Counted from the first letter of the stretch, positions 55,509 to 64,000 are shown. The stretch: 64,000 nucleotides of DNA from Bradyrhizobium barranii subsp. apii (GCF_011516635.5 NZ_CP096255.1:5578501-5642500); one strand, 5' to 3'. Translations and numbers: made by a program. Notes: generated from the letters alone by a model not told the origin.

Positions 55509-56156
55509 ATGGCGCGATACCGGCTGCACTGCATCGGAGCTTCGGGCAATTCGTTCAAGGTCGCGCTATTCCTCAACTGCGCCGGGCTCGACTGGGAGCC
55601 GGTCGGCCTCGACTTCGCCGGCGGCGAGACCCGCACGCCTGACTGGCGGGCCGCCACCAATGTCATGGGCGAAGTCCCTGTCCTCGAGGTCGATGGCCGG
55701 CACATGAGCCAGTCCGGTGCGATCCTGCTGTGGCTCGCCGGGACCCACGGCGTGTTCGGTCCGACGCCCGAGGAGACGTTCGAAGCCACGCGCTGGCTGC
55801 TGTTCGACAACCACAAGTTCACCGCGAACTTTGCCCAGCACCGGTTTCAACGCTGCTTCATGCCGGAGCCCGCCCATCCCGCTGTGCTCGCTTACTTGCG
55901 CGCGCGGACCGACAGCGCCTTCTCGATCGTCGACAGACACCTCTCCCACCGCAGCTTCATGCTGGGCGATCGGCCGACGATCGTCGATTTCTCAATGTTG
56001 GGCTATCTGTACTATCCGACCGAGGAGACGGGCTTTGATCTTGCCGCGACTTTCCCGGCGATTGATGCCTGGCGCCGGCGTGTCGCCGAACTGCCGGGCT
56101 GGAAGCCGCCCTATGAGATGATGCCGGTCGGCAACTCACCGACGCTCCATCTCTGA
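55509..56156 (+). CDS. Glutathione S-transferase family protein
   Basis: 215 residues. N-terminal thioredoxin fold (RLHCIGASGNSFKVALFLNCAGLDWEPV) with the GSH-binding segments GEVPVLEVDGRHMSQSGAILLWLA, and a C-terminal all-alpha domain with the DFSMLGYLYYPTEETGFDL helix-capping region. The catalytic residue is probably Ser or Cys near position 10-12. Conjugates or reduces small electrophiles with glutathione. GGAGG precedes the ATG. A hairpin terminator follows. Confidence 0.92.
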   Translation: MARYRLHCIGASGNSFKVALFLNCAGLDWEPVGLDFAGGETRTPDWRAATNVMGEVPVLEVDGRHMSQSGAILLWLAGTHGVFGPTPEETFEATRWLLFDNHKFTANFAQHRFQRCFMPEPAHPAVLAYLRARTDSAFSIVDRHLSHRSFMLGDRPTIVDFSMLGYLYYPTEETGFDLAATFPAIDAWRRRVAELPGWKPPYEMMPVGNSPTLHL

Positions 56157-56183
56157 GAAGCGAGCAGAGCAACAGATCAAAGA

Positions 56184-56214
56184 AAAAGGCCGCTCGGTTT
56201 CCCAAGCGGCTTTT
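56184..56214. terminator. Terminator after the GST gene
   Basis: Stem GCCGCT / AGCGGC with flanking A-run and T-run (AAAAAGG ... CTTTT) starting about 28 bp after the stop; the pattern could work in both directions. Confidence 0.85.
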
Positions 56215-56311
56215 CCTGTCTTACGGTGGCTGCACATTCCATCGGGCGATTTCGAACTTCCAGACCGGGGGCCTATCTCCCGATCGAGTCCTCGTCGGCG
56301 GCCGCTGCATC

Positions 56312-56478
56312 TCGGGACAGTCGCGAACTGTTGCCCGAACCGAACGCGATGGTCTCCCATCTCCGTAAGATGGGACCATTGAGCCGCATCGCTCGCGTAG
56401 CTGCAACGCCCGCGCAGGCGCTGTCCCCGCTGTTCCCGTTGTCCACAGCAAGGTGAGGCGGATGCTGATGCATCCGCC
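56312..56478. other. Intergenic region with three consecutive hairpins
   Basis: Between the GST terminator and the NDUFA12 gene end lie three hairpins. First, TCGGG-ACAGT with a 5-base loop and ACTGT-TG-CCCGA (56312-56338). Second, TCCCATCT / AGATGGGA, extended by ATGG/CCAT past a bulge (56349-56379). Third, a 9-bp stem GGCGGATGC / GCATCCGCC with loop TGAT (56457-56478), which could end NDUFA12 transcription. No convincing gene is seen; a structured RNA or decayed repeat is possible. Confidence 0.4.
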
Positions 56479-56511
56479 CCCACGGCAAGGATTCGGACGG
56501 AGATCGGAAAG

Positions 56512-56919
56512 CTAGCCGGGCGTCCAGGGCTGGTAGTCGCCGGTCGCCTTGGGACGCTTGCCGCTGGCAAGCGTCGAGCCGGAGGGCCGATAGGCGTTCG
56601 GCGTGCCGGTGGGGTTCGGCTGGTGCGGTTTTTGCCACTCGCGCGGCTGGTAGTTCTCTTCGGTCGGCGGCACATCGACGACGTGATGCATCCAGCCGTG
56701 CCAACCCGTCGGGATGCGGCTTGCCTCGGCGTAGCCGTTATAAATGACCCAGCGCCGCTCGAATCCGAGCGTCGGATCAATCGCCCCGCCGCGGGTCCGA
56801 TAATAGCGGTTTCCCTGCTCGTCCTGGCCGACCAGCTCGCCGTACCGCTTGGTCCAGAGCTGGGTGCCAAAGGTCTGGCCACTCCACCAGGTGAAGAACT
56901 TGAGGAAGAACTGTTTCAT
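56512..56919 (-). CDS. NADH:ubiquinone oxidoreductase subunit NDUFA12 (B17.2-like)
   Basis: 135 residues. Starts MKQFFLKFFTWWSGQTFGTQLWTKR, then GELVGQDEQGNRYYRTRGG, RRWVIYNGYAEASRIPTGWHGWMHH and PPTEENYQPREWQKPHQPN, the complete NDUFA12 pattern. It is an accessory complex I subunit shared by mitochondria and alphaproteobacteria, where it binds the peripheral arm near NuoI. Usually it sits near DUF2155 and aat genes; here esterase, IS, BASS, methyltransferase, GlxA-type and GST genes lie between, suggesting an insertion region. Confidence 0.95.
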   Translation of the reverse strand: MKQFFLKFFTWWSGQTFGTQLWTKRYGELVGQDEQGNRYYRTRGGAIDPTLGFERRWVIYNGYAEASRIPTGWHGWMHHVVDVPPTEENYQPREWQKPHQPNPTGTPNAYRPSGSTLASGKRPKATGDYQPWTPG

Positions 56920-57165
56920 ACGGCTAGGGCCCTGCTTCGTGAGGCCCTGATGCCATCCGGGCGGCGAAATGTCCAGTTCCGCGGGGGCGGCGGTGCCCCC
57001 CGCAAAATGTGGTGCCCGGCGCAAGCACTGCCGCAAATCGGACGCGATCCGTTCATGCCGGGTACAGCGGCCGCATGGAAACCTGCGCCACACGCGCACA
57101 CCGGCGTGAACCCTGGAACCGCGGGCCCTTCAAGAGGTTTGCTTCAGGGAATAAGGAGTTTGAAC

Positions 57166-57786
57166 ATGAAAAGTCTGAGAATTTTGAGCGTCGCGGCAGC
57201 GGTCGCGTTGGTCCTTCCGTTGGCGACGCCGAGCTTCGCCCAGGGCCGTGGCGGCCACGGCGGTGGCGGCGGTGGTCATTTTGGCGGTGGTGGCGGCGCC
57301 CATTTCGGCGGTGGCGGCGCCCGCATGGGCGGCGGCAGCTTTGGCGGCGCGCGGTTCGGTGGCGGCGGCGGCAATTTCGCTGCCGGAGCCATGCGCCCGA
57401 GCGCCGGCCTAGCCATGCGTCCGACCGCAGGAGCCACGTTTAGTGGTGGCGGCGGCCGTCCCCTCGCAGTCGCGGGTAACAACTGGCGCGGCGGCGGTGG
57501 CAACTGGCACGGTGGCGGCTGGCGTCGTCATGGTGGCGGTTTCTGGCCGGGCGTCGCAGCCGGTGCTGCGATCGGCGGGCTCGGCTCCTACGCCTACTAC
57601 GGTGGCGGGTACTACAACGATCCCTACTACTATGGCGACGACAGCTATTATGACGAACCGTCGGTCGCGGTGGTGCCGGATAGCGGTGGTGACTCGTCGG
57701 CTTATTGCGCGCAGCGATACAGATCATACGATCCGGGTTCGGGCACGTATCTTGGCTATGACGGCCAGCGTCATCCCTGCCCGTAA
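57166..57786 (+). CDS. Exported Gly/His-rich BA14K-family protein
   Basis: 206 residues. Signal peptide (ILSVAAAVALVLPLATPSFAQ), then ~120 residues of Gly/His/Phe low complexity (GGGGGHFGGGGGAHFG), a short hydrophobic stretch (WPGVAAGAAIGGLGSYAYYGG) and a C-terminal BA14K motif (YCAQRYRSYDPGSGTYLGYDG ending HPCP) with its paired Cys. BA14K proteins of Brucella and bradyrhizobia are lectin-like surface antigens. AAGGAG precedes the ATG. GGAAC at 57115 with GGTT 16 bases on is a poor EcfG-type match. Confidence 0.88.
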   Translation: MKSLRILSVAAAVALVLPLATPSFAQGRGGHGGGGGGHFGGGGGAHFGGGGARMGGGSFGGARFGGGGGNFAAGAMRPSAGLAMRPTAGATFSGGGGRPLAVAGNNWRGGGGNWHGGGWRRHGGGFWPGVAAGAAIGGLGSYAYYGGGYYNDPYYYGDDSYYDEPSVAVVPDSGGDSSAYCAQRYRSYDPGSGTYLGYDGQRHPCP

Positions 57787-57808
57787 GCAGATCGACAACG
57801 CTTGATGG

Positions 57809-57840
57809 AAGAGGCGTCGCATCGGTGCGGCGCCTCTTTC
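57809..57840 (+). terminator. Terminator after the BA14K gene
   Basis: Stem GAGGCGTCGCA / TGCGGCGCCTC with one G-T pair, loop TCGG, then TTTC, 24 bp after the stop. Confidence 0.85.
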
Positions 57841-58033
57841 GTTTGTCGCGCGCTCATCGCCAGTTTCGCGCGCAGCCCGCGCATCGCGTGCGACGATCTA
57901 TACATGCGAGGCGCGAGGGACCTCTATTCACCGCACCGTGCATATCTACAATGATCCAATCCCAAATTGACCCGTCCCGCGATTCGCCTATATCACCGAT
58001 GAATGTTGGGACTTCGATCTACTGGGAAATGTC

Positions 58034-58447
58034 ATGCCGCGTATCCTCGTGGTAGATGACGATCCGATGGTCGGCGCGACCATCGAGGTCCTGCTCCAAC
58101 GTCAGGGCTTCGATGTCACGATGGCTGACGGCGGCGAAACGGGACTGGCTGCGCTCGAAGCGCAGACGTTTGACGTGATGCTGGTCGACATCTTCATGCC
58201 GCACATGCGCGGCTTCGAATCCATCCGCATCTTTCACGAGCGCGCGCCGGCGATCCCTCTGATCGCGATGTCCGGCTACGCCTTCGCCTCGTCCGCCTCG
58301 CCCTCCCCCGATTTCCTCCGCATGGCACTGGAACTCGGCGCGACACGCTGCCTGCGCAAGCCGTTCACGCCGGACGCACTCCTGACCACGATCCGAGAAT
58401 GCCTTGGCGAGGCCGCGCAGCCGAAGGACAAGAAAGAAGCCCCTTGA
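58034..58447 (+). CDS. Single-domain response regulator
   Basis: 137 residues, receiver only: RILVVDDDPMVGATIEVLLQ, phospho-acceptor Asp in DVMLVDIFMPHMRGFESI, Ser in IPLIAMSGYAF and Lys in RCLRKPFTPDALL, then a basic tail (PKDKKEAP). Its TGA overlaps the TTG start of the following hybrid kinase by three bases (TTGA), so the pair is translated together. Probably the partner or phosphate sink of that kinase. Confidence 0.93.
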   Translation: MPRILVVDDDPMVGATIEVLLQRQGFDVTMADGGETGLAALEAQTFDVMLVDIFMPHMRGFESIRIFHERAPAIPLIAMSGYAFASSASPSPDFLRMALELGATRCLRKPFTPDALLTTIRECLGEAAQPKDKKEAP

Positions 58448-60702
58448 TCCCAACGCAGCGCGTCATTCTCGGTGCTGGACTTGCAATCCTCCTGATCATC
58501 ACCGCCGCCTCGATCGGACTCGACGTCAAGTCGCGGTACGATGCCGCCTGGGTCAATCACACCATCGAGACGCAGAAGAAGATCTCCGATCTGCGCGTGC
58601 TGATGCGGCGCGCCGAGAGCGCCGCGCGCGGCTACGAGATCTATCGCAACCCGAGCTTCAGCGACGAGTTTCAGGCGGTGCACGCCCAGATCGCGCCGGC
58701 GCTCGCTGATCTCAAGCGCAGCCTGCGTGACAATCCCGATCAGGTCGCGCTCATCGAGGGCACCGAGCCGCTGGCGCTGCGCCGGGTCGAGATCGCCGCA
58801 GAGGTGATGCGCCTCCGCGCCGAGAACGACCAGGCCGGCGTTGCCGCGCTCCAGGGCAAGGGCGAGGGTCGCGGCCTGATGGACACGGTGATGGGCAATC
58901 TCGATCAGCTGAGCGCGGAGGAAGAGCGATTGCTCGCCGCCCGCGCCCAGAGTTCCCGGCGCACCGGCATCGTCCTGCTCGGCATCGACGTGATCGGCGC
59001 GCTGGTGATCCTGCTGCTGGTCGCAATGCTGATGCGCGAGAGCCAGCGCACCACGGTCGCGCTGAAGAGCACGCTGCTGGAGACCACGGCGGCGAAGGAG
59101 CAACTCGAGGCGGCCGTCGCCGAGCGCACCGAGCATCTCGTCAACGCGCATGACGAGCTGCGGCTGTCGGTCAACGTGCTCCAGAGCACGTTCCACAGCA
59201 TGGCCGAGGCTGTGCTGGTGATCGACGCCGAGGGCACTGTCCTTCTGTCCAATCCGGCCGCGGAGCGCATCTTGCTGCATCGCGCCGGCATGAGCCTGCG
59301 CAATCTGCGCGCCCTGTCCGACGTGTTTCACGGCGACGGCGTCACGCCGCTCAGGGCGGACGAACTGCCCTCGACGCGCGTGCTGCGCGGCGAGCAGTTC
59401 GAGAATCTGGAGATGATCGTCCGCCCGCATAACGGCAACGATCCCCGCCATCTGATGATCAGCGGCCGGCCGATGCGCGACGGACAAGGCAACGTCTCCG
59501 GCGCCGTGCTGGTCTATCACGACGCGACCACGTCGCGCGAAACCGAGCGGCAGCTGCACCAGTCGCAGAAGCTGGATGCGATCGGCAAGCTGACCGGCGG
59601 CGTCGCGCACGACTTCAACAACATGCTCACGGTGATATCAGGCAATACCGAGACGCTGGTGGCGAGCCTGAAGCAGCAGCCCGAGCTCCAGCGCGTGGCC
59701 CGCCTGATCGACGATGCCGCCGAGCGCTGCGCCGAGCTGATCCAGCATCTGCTCGCCTTTGCACGAAGGCAGCCGCTCCAACCGCGCAATGTCGAGATCA
59801 ACGGCGCGATCGCCGATATCGCCAAGCTGCTGCGCCCCACCCTCGGCGAGCAGATCCAGATCGAGACCGTGCTGGAACAGGGACCGATGACCGCGCACAT
59901 CGATCCGTCCCGCCTCACCAATGCCGTGCTCAACATGGCGATCAACGCCCGCGACGCCATGCCGAACGGCGGCAAGCTGCTGCTCGAGACCCACCACGTC
60001 GTGCTCGACGAGGCCTATGCGCAGGCCCACGCGGAGGTGCAGCCCGGCCCCTACGTGATGCTCGCGGTCAGCGACACCGGCACCGGCATGTCAGCGGACA
60101 TCCAGCAGAAGGCCTTCGAGCCGTTCTTCACCACCAAGGAGGTCGGCAAGGGCTCGGGCCTCGGCCTCTCCATGGTCTACGGCTTCGTCAAGCAGTCCGG
60201 CGGCCACATCAAGATCTACAGCGAGGAAGGCCACGGCACCACGATCAAGCTCTATCTGCCGCCGGGCGACGGCATGACGGACGCGGCGGCCCCAGTGGCG
60301 CCGCAGGCCGAAGGCGGCGCCGAGACCATTTTCGTGGTCGAGGACGACACGCTGGTGCGCAACTTCGTCACCGCGCAGCTGCAGAGCCTCGGCTACGACA
60401 CGGTCGCCGCGCCCGACAGCCGGGCCGCGCTGGACATGATCGAGGCCGGCCAGGACTTCGACCTCCTGTTCACCGACGTCGTCATCCCCGGCGGTATGAG
60501 CGGGCGCGAGCTCGCCGAAGAGGTGGCCAAGCGCCGGCCGGGCGTGAGGGTGCTGTACACCTCCGGCTACACCGACAACGCCATCGTCCACCACGGCAAG
60601 CTCGACGACGGCGTGCTGCTGCTGACAAAACCCTACCGCCGCAACCAGCTCGCCGAGATGATCAGGAAGGCGCTGAACGGCGGCGGGATGACGGCGGGCT
60701 AG
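58444..60702 (+). CDS. Hybrid sensor histidine kinase (CHASE3-PAS-HisKA-HATPase-REC)
   Basis: 752 residues from TTG 58444, chosen because it overlaps the upstream stop; the frame is open 15 codons further. Helix one (VILGAGLAILLIITAASIGL), CHASE3 (~25-165; HTIETQKKISDLRVLMRRAESAARGYEIY), helix two (IVLLGIDVIGALVILLLVAML), PAS (~235-360; FHSMAEAVLVIDAEGTVLLSNPAAERIL), HisKA with His in GGVAHDFNNMLTVISGN, HATPase (NMAINARDAMPNGG, SDTGTGMSADIQ, GKGSGLGLSMVYGFVKQSGG) and a C-terminal receiver (VVEDDTLVRNFV, LLFTDVVIPGGMSG, LLTKPYRR). The NtrB-like core and REC suggest internal phosphotransfer. Its CHASE3 part resembles that of the kinase at 44276. Confidence 0.94.
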   Translation: MIPTQRVILGAGLAILLIITAASIGLDVKSRYDAAWVNHTIETQKKISDLRVLMRRAESAARGYEIYRNPSFSDEFQAVHAQIAPALADLKRSLRDNPDQVALIEGTEPLALRRVEIAAEVMRLRAENDQAGVAALQGKGEGRGLMDTVMGNLDQLSAEEERLLAARAQSSRRTGIVLLGIDVIGALVILLLVAMLMRESQRTTVALKSTLLETTAAKEQLEAAVAERTEHLVNAHDELRLSVNVLQSTFHSMAEAVLVIDAEGTVLLSNPAAERILLHRAGMSLRNLRALSDVFHGDGVTPLRADELPSTRVLRGEQFENLEMIVRPHNGNDPRHLMISGRPMRDGQGNVSGAVLVYHDATTSRETERQLHQSQKLDAIGKLTGGVAHDFNNMLTVISGNTETLVASLKQQPELQRVARLIDDAAERCAELIQHLLAFARRQPLQPRNVEINGAIADIAKLLRPTLGEQIQIETVLEQGPMTAHIDPSRLTNAVLNMAINARDAMPNGGKLLLETHHVVLDEAYAQAHAEVQPGPYVMLAVSDTGTGMSADIQQKAFEPFFTTKEVGKGSGLGLSMVYGFVKQSGGHIKIYSEEGHGTTIKLYLPPGDGMTDAAAPVAPQAEGGAETIFVVEDDTLVRNFVTAQLQSLGYDTVAAPDSRAALDMIEAGQDFDLLFTDVVIPGGMSGRELAEEVAKRRPGVRVLYTSGYTDNAIVHHGKLDDGVLLLTKPYRRNQLAEMIRKALNGGGMTAG

Positions 60703-60935
60703 AGCATTTTCTCACGGCTTCGAAAGCGCGCGGATTGTCTGTGCGCTGACTGAGAACTGCACTGAATTACGAATGCTCGCTGACGTCATCCGCGGTCTCG
60801 CGGCGGGTGTCGATGTTGTTTCCGGGTGACAGGCGACCGAAATCAAACGGTATTCCTGGCAGGCAAGACCATTCTCGTTGAGCCGCTTCGGCGAGCGAAT
60901 ATGTTGCGGTCTGTTTCTGAGGATTTCACCTCGGA

Positions 60936-63900
60936 ATGGCCTGCGGGTCGGTGCCAAGGCTGCCGGTAATACAATTGATAATTGAATCGAGAATTGGTTC
61001 TTGTCCGACCCGGCGCCGTTTCAGGCTCCCTACATTGTTGGCGAGCACGGCTGTCGCACTGGCGCTGACGATCGTGTCGGTGCGCGCCGACGGCGGCGCT
61101 GGCGGAGCCGGTGGCAATGGCACGGGCGGCGGCGGTGGCGCGGCCGGTACCAGCGCCTCTCCTAACGGTGGGAATGGCGGTGACAACGCGACCGGACAAG
61201 GCGCGGGCGGCGGCGGCGGCGCTGCCGCAGGCGGCACCGGAGGCTCCGGGGGCACGGCGACCTCGGGCGGCGACGGCGGACTTGGCGGTGACGGCGGCAG
61301 CGTTGCCGGTGGCAACGGCGGCAATGGCGGCAACGGCAACTCAGCCCTGACTGCGGGTAGTGGCGGTGGCGGCGGCGGTGGCGGCGAAGGTGCACTCGGT
61401 GCCGGCTCCGGTGGAGCGGGTGGCGCCGGCGGTCACGGCGGCGCCAGCGCGAGCGGCGCCGATGGTTCTGCTGTCATTGGTGGCCTTGATGCCAGCGCGG
61501 GAACGGGCAGCGGCGGCGTCGGTGGCGGCGGTGGTGCGGGTGGCGCCGGCGTGCAGGTCAGCGTCGGCGGCAGCACCCTTTCGATAGCGGCGACCGGCGG
61601 CGCGGGTGGGGTTGGTGGCAGTGGCGGCGCCGGCGGGAGCGGCGGCAATGGAGCCAGTGCTCTCTCCCTGGGCGTCGCTGGTGTGACCGGCGGGACCGGT
61701 GGCAACGTCCTCGGCAGCGGGGGCGCTGCCGGCGGCGGCGGCAATGGCGGCACCGCCGTGCAGGTCACCAGCGCAGGCACCACGACGGTCCAGCAAACGG
61801 TCGCCGGCGGCGATGGCGGCAGCGGCGGGCGCGGCGGTACAGCGGGTCACGGCGGGAGCGGTGGTGCGGGCGCTTCCGGCGCCAATGTTCTCGGCGCGCT
61901 CGATGGCGGGACCGGTGGAAACGGCGGCAATAGCGGGGTTGGTGCCGGCGGCAATGGTGCGATCGGCGGCAGCGGTGGCGACGGCATCCAGGTCACGGGT
62001 GGCGGCACCGTGACGATTTTGCAAAGCGTCACGGCAGGTACCGGCGGCAGCGGTGGCGCTGGCGGTGCAGGCAGCGCCGGCGGCATGGCCGGCAACGGCG
62101 GCAACGCGGGATCCAGCATCGGGCTCGGCGTAGCCGGCGGGCGCGGTGGCAATGGTGGCACCGGCGGCAGCGCCAGCGCCCACGCAGGCGATGGCGCCAA
62201 TGGTGCCGACAGTGGCGTTGGTCTGCAGGTGACGAGCGGTGGCACGCTCTCAATTTCCCAAACGATCATGGGAGGCGCCGGTGGCAATGGCGGCGCTGGC
62301 GGCAACGGCGCCAATGGCGGCGCAAGCGGGATCGGCGGCGCCGGCGGCACAGGCGACAATGGCGCCAACGGGTCCTCCGGCTCCGGCTTTCTCAATGGCA
62401 ACAACGGTCTGGTTGGTGGCGCTGGCGGCAACGGCGGGAATGGTGGCGCCGGCGGAAATGGCGGCATTGGCGGTAGCGGATCCAGCGGCGGCGATGGTGT
62501 CCAGCTCACGAACGGCGGGACCGTTACAGTTTCGGGCAACATCGCTGGTGGCGCCGGCGGGATTGGCGGCTCCGGCGGCAATGCCGGCAACGGCGCCGCC
62601 GGGGGCAACGGCAGTGACGCCGGCACAGCGGGCACCGGCGGTGCTGGCGCGAGTGCCCTTCTCCCGGCCGTCGCTGGCGGCAGCGGCGGCAGCGGCGCCG
62701 CCGGCGGAATGGGTGGCAACGGCGGGAGCGGAGGAAGCGCCGGCGATGCCGGCGTAGGTGGTCATGGCGGCGCCGGCGGCGCCGGCGTGACCATTTCAAA
62801 CGGTGGCACGCTGACCAATCAAGGCATCATCACCGGCGGCGATGGCGGCCGCGGCGGCACCGCAGGCAGTGGCGGCAACGGCGGCGCCGGTGGCAATGCG
62901 GGCAACGGCGGTGTCGGCGGCGTTGGCGGCGTTGGCGGCGTTGGCGGCGCTGGCGGCAACGGCACCGCTGGCGTCAACGTGGTCGGCTCGACCGATGGCG
63001 GCAATGGCGGCTATGGTGGCACCGGCGGCGTTGGCGCCGCCTTCTCCAACGGCGGCACGCTGATCAATCGCGGCACGATCACCGGCGGCAATGGCGGCAT
63101 CGCCGGGGCCGCGGGCATGGGTGGCCTCGGCGGCACCGCGGGCAGCGCCGGCAGCGGTGGTGTCGGCGGCTCCGGCGGCGTCGGCGGTGCCGGGGCCTTG
63201 GCCGCCAGCGGCGGCACGAACGGCACCACGGGGACGAACGGCTTCTCCGGCGTGAGCGGCAGCGCCGGCGCGAGCGGTAGCTCCGGCAGCAGCACCGTCA
63301 CCGCCGGGGTCTCCGGCGCGGTCGGTGCAGGCGGCGCCGGCGTCATCGGCACCAATCTCAGCATCATCAACAGCGGATCGATTTCAGGCGGTCTCGCCGG
63401 CGACGGCGTCACGCGTGCCAACGCCATCACCTTCACCGGCGGCGCGAACACGCTGCAGCTTCAGGCCGGCTACAGCTTCAGCGGCAACGTCGTCGATCAG
63501 ACGGGCAACGGCGCCTTGCAGTTCGGCGGCAACACCAACCCCACTGCTTCTTTCGACGTTTCGCTGATCGGCGCCGCTGCGCAGTATCGGGGCTTCGCGA
63601 GCTTCGAGAAGACGGGCGCTTCGACCTGGACGCTAAGCGGCACCAATAGCGCTGCATTGCCGTGGTCGATCGCCGCCGGCACGCTGCTGGTGAACGGCTC
63701 GCTGGCCAATTCGACCATGACCGTGAACGCCGGCGGCACGCTTGGCGGCACGGGCACTATCGGCGCAGCGACGATCAATGCCGGTGGCACGTTCATGCCT
63801 GGAGCCGTCAACACGCCCGGGACGTCGACGATGGTCGCCGGCAATCTGGCCTTCCAATCGGGCGCGCTCTACGTCGTTGCGGTCAATCCATCGACGTCGA

Positions 63901-64000
63901 GCTTCGCCAATGTCACGGGCGCGGCGACGTTGACGGGCGCGACCGTGGTCGCGAATTTCCTGCCCGGCAGCTATGTCTCGAAGACATACACGATCCTGAC
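60936..64000 (+). CDS. Giant GGX-repeat autotransporter-like surface protein (3' end beyond window)
   Basis: The frame is open from ATG 60936 to the window end without a stop: over 1,020 codons. Later starts are GTG 60951, TTG 60975 and TTG 61035. A long signal region (TRRRFRLPTLLASTAVALAL to SVRA|DGG) fits the extended signal peptides of type V secretion. Residues from ~55 to ~790 are GGX/GGXGGN repeats broken about every 72-100 residues by a strand motif such as GVQVTSAGTTTVQQTV (61751, 61977, 62217, 62493 and others). From ~800 the sequence becomes passenger-like: ITFTGGANTLQLQAG, TWTLSGTNS, TMTVNAGGTLGGTGTIG, FMPGAVNTPGTSTM, the autotransporter-associated strand repeats that precede a beta-barrel. 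The barrel itself is outside the window. Confidence 0.82.
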   Translation, partial: MACGSVPRLPVIQLIIESRIGSCPTRRRFRLPTLLASTAVALALTIVSVRADGGAGGAGGNGTGGGGGAAGTSASPNGGNGGDNATGQGAGGGGGAAAGGTGGSGGTATSGGDGGLGGDGGSVAGGNGGNGGNGNSALTAGSGGGGGGGGEGALGAGSGGAGGAGGHGGASASGADGSAVIGGLDASAGTGSGGVGGGGGAGGAGVQVSVGGSTLSIAATGGAGGVGGSGGAGGSGGNGASALSLGVAGVTGGTGGNVLGSGGAAGGGGNGGTAVQVTSAGTTTVQQTVAGGDGGSGGRGGTAGHGGSGGAGASGANVLGALDGGTGGNGGNSGVGAGGNGAIGGSGGDGIQVTGGGTVTILQSVTAGTGGSGGAGGAGSAGGMAGNGGNAGSSIGLGVAGGRGGNGGTGGSASAHAGDGANGADSGVGLQVTSGGTLSISQTIMGGAGGNGGAGGNGANGGASGIGGAGGTGDNGANGSSGSGFLNGNNGLVGGAGGNGGNGGAGGNGGIGGSGSSGGDGVQLTNGGTVTVSGNIAGGAGGIGGSGGNAGNGAAGGNGSDAGTAGTGGAGASALLPAVAGGSGGSGAAGGMGGNGGSGGSAGDAGVGGHGGAGGAGVTISNGGTLTNQGIITGGDGGRGGTAGSGGNGGAGGNAGNGGVGGVGGVGGVGGAGGNGTAGVNVVGSTDGGNGGYGGTGGVGAAFSNGGTLINRGTITGGNGGIAGAAGMGGLGGTAGSAGSGGVGGSGGVGGAGALAASGGTNGTTGTNGFSGVSGSAGASGSSGSSTVTAGVSGAVGAGGAGVIGTNLSIINSGSISGGLAGDGVTRANAITFTGGANTLQLQAGYSFSGNVVDQTGNGALQFGGNTNPTASFDVSLIGAAAQYRGFASFEKTGASTWTLSGTNSAALPWSIAAGTLLVNGSLANSTMTVNAGGTLGGTGTIGAATINAGGTFMPGAVNTPGTSTMVAGNLAFQSGALYVVAVNPSTSSFANVTGAATLTGATVVANFLPGSYVSKTYTIL

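Noticed and set aside
61090..63300. CRISPR-like repetitive look of the glycine region
   Set aside because: The repeats are short, codon-phased and degenerate, with no constant repeat/spacer lengths and no cas genes.
61341..63451. Long minus-strand frames rich in Pro/Pro-Ala (for example 61847-62719)
   Set aside because: They are the reverse complement of GGX codons, which makes stop-free Pro-rich antisense frames. They lack ribosome sites, whereas the plus frame has a signal peptide and autotransporter repeats.

Overview
The window is high-GC alphaproteobacterial chromosome, most likely Bradyrhizobium or a close relative. Pointers are the DUF1236 and BA14K secreted proteins, an NDUFA12-type complex I subunit, EcfG-type stress promoters, an RNase E with a very long S1 insertion, and the order aroQ-accB-accC-aat-DUF2155. 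This assignment comes from gene content only; no database was searched.

Layout. 1-8.8 kb: end of a chemotaxis receptor, a large AsmA/YhdP-like protein (-), a peroxiredoxin with a histone-like basic tail, a membrane-anchored M23 peptidase, and a DUF6502/DUF5666 pair (-). 8.9-14.5 kb: a compact surface-polysaccharide cluster (small membrane protein, a glycosyltransferase fused to an ABC-2 permease, its ATPase, a second glycosyltransferase, an O-antigen ligase). The ligase ends in a copied fragment of the M23 peptidase gene. 14.5-18.1 kb: a membrane-protein gene broken by an IS256-family element and also by a frameshift. 18.3-27.7 kb (-): LivK-type binding protein, two EamA transporters, a beta-hydroxyacid-type dehydrogenase, prfB with its programmed frameshift, PBP1A and an AmiC-type amidase. 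28.4-31.6 kb: RNase E with a histidine-rich insert. 31.6-41.5 kb: metabolic, regulatory and transport genes (DadA-like oxidase, MmyB-type regulator facing an epimerase, DctA, BioY, aminotransferase, M48 protease, DsbA-like protein, DUF1236 protein).

41.8-49.1 kb: aroQ-accB-accC, a CHASE3 kinase/response-regulator set behind a good EcfG promoter, aat and a DUF2155 protein. accB carries an apparent one-base deletion, and the third signalling gene is split by one amber codon. 49.4-56.2 kb: esterase, a second copy of the IS256-family element in the opposite orientation, BASS transporter, methyltransferase, a GlxA-type regulator facing an isonitrile-hydratase-like gene, and a glutathione transferase. 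56.5-60.7 kb: NDUFA12, a BA14K protein and a second response regulator/CHASE3 hybrid kinase pair. 60.9 kb to the end: a reading frame of more than 1,000 codons, open at the window edge, for a GGX-repeat protein with autotransporter features.

Themes. Cell-envelope genes dominate: PBP1A, AmiC, M23, AsmA, polysaccharide export, autotransporter. Two CHASE3 kinase modules and two EcfG promoters indicate stress signalling. Recent change is visible as two matching IS copies with intact target duplications, three single-base gene breaks, and a recombinant gene end. Each single-base break could also be a sequencing error.
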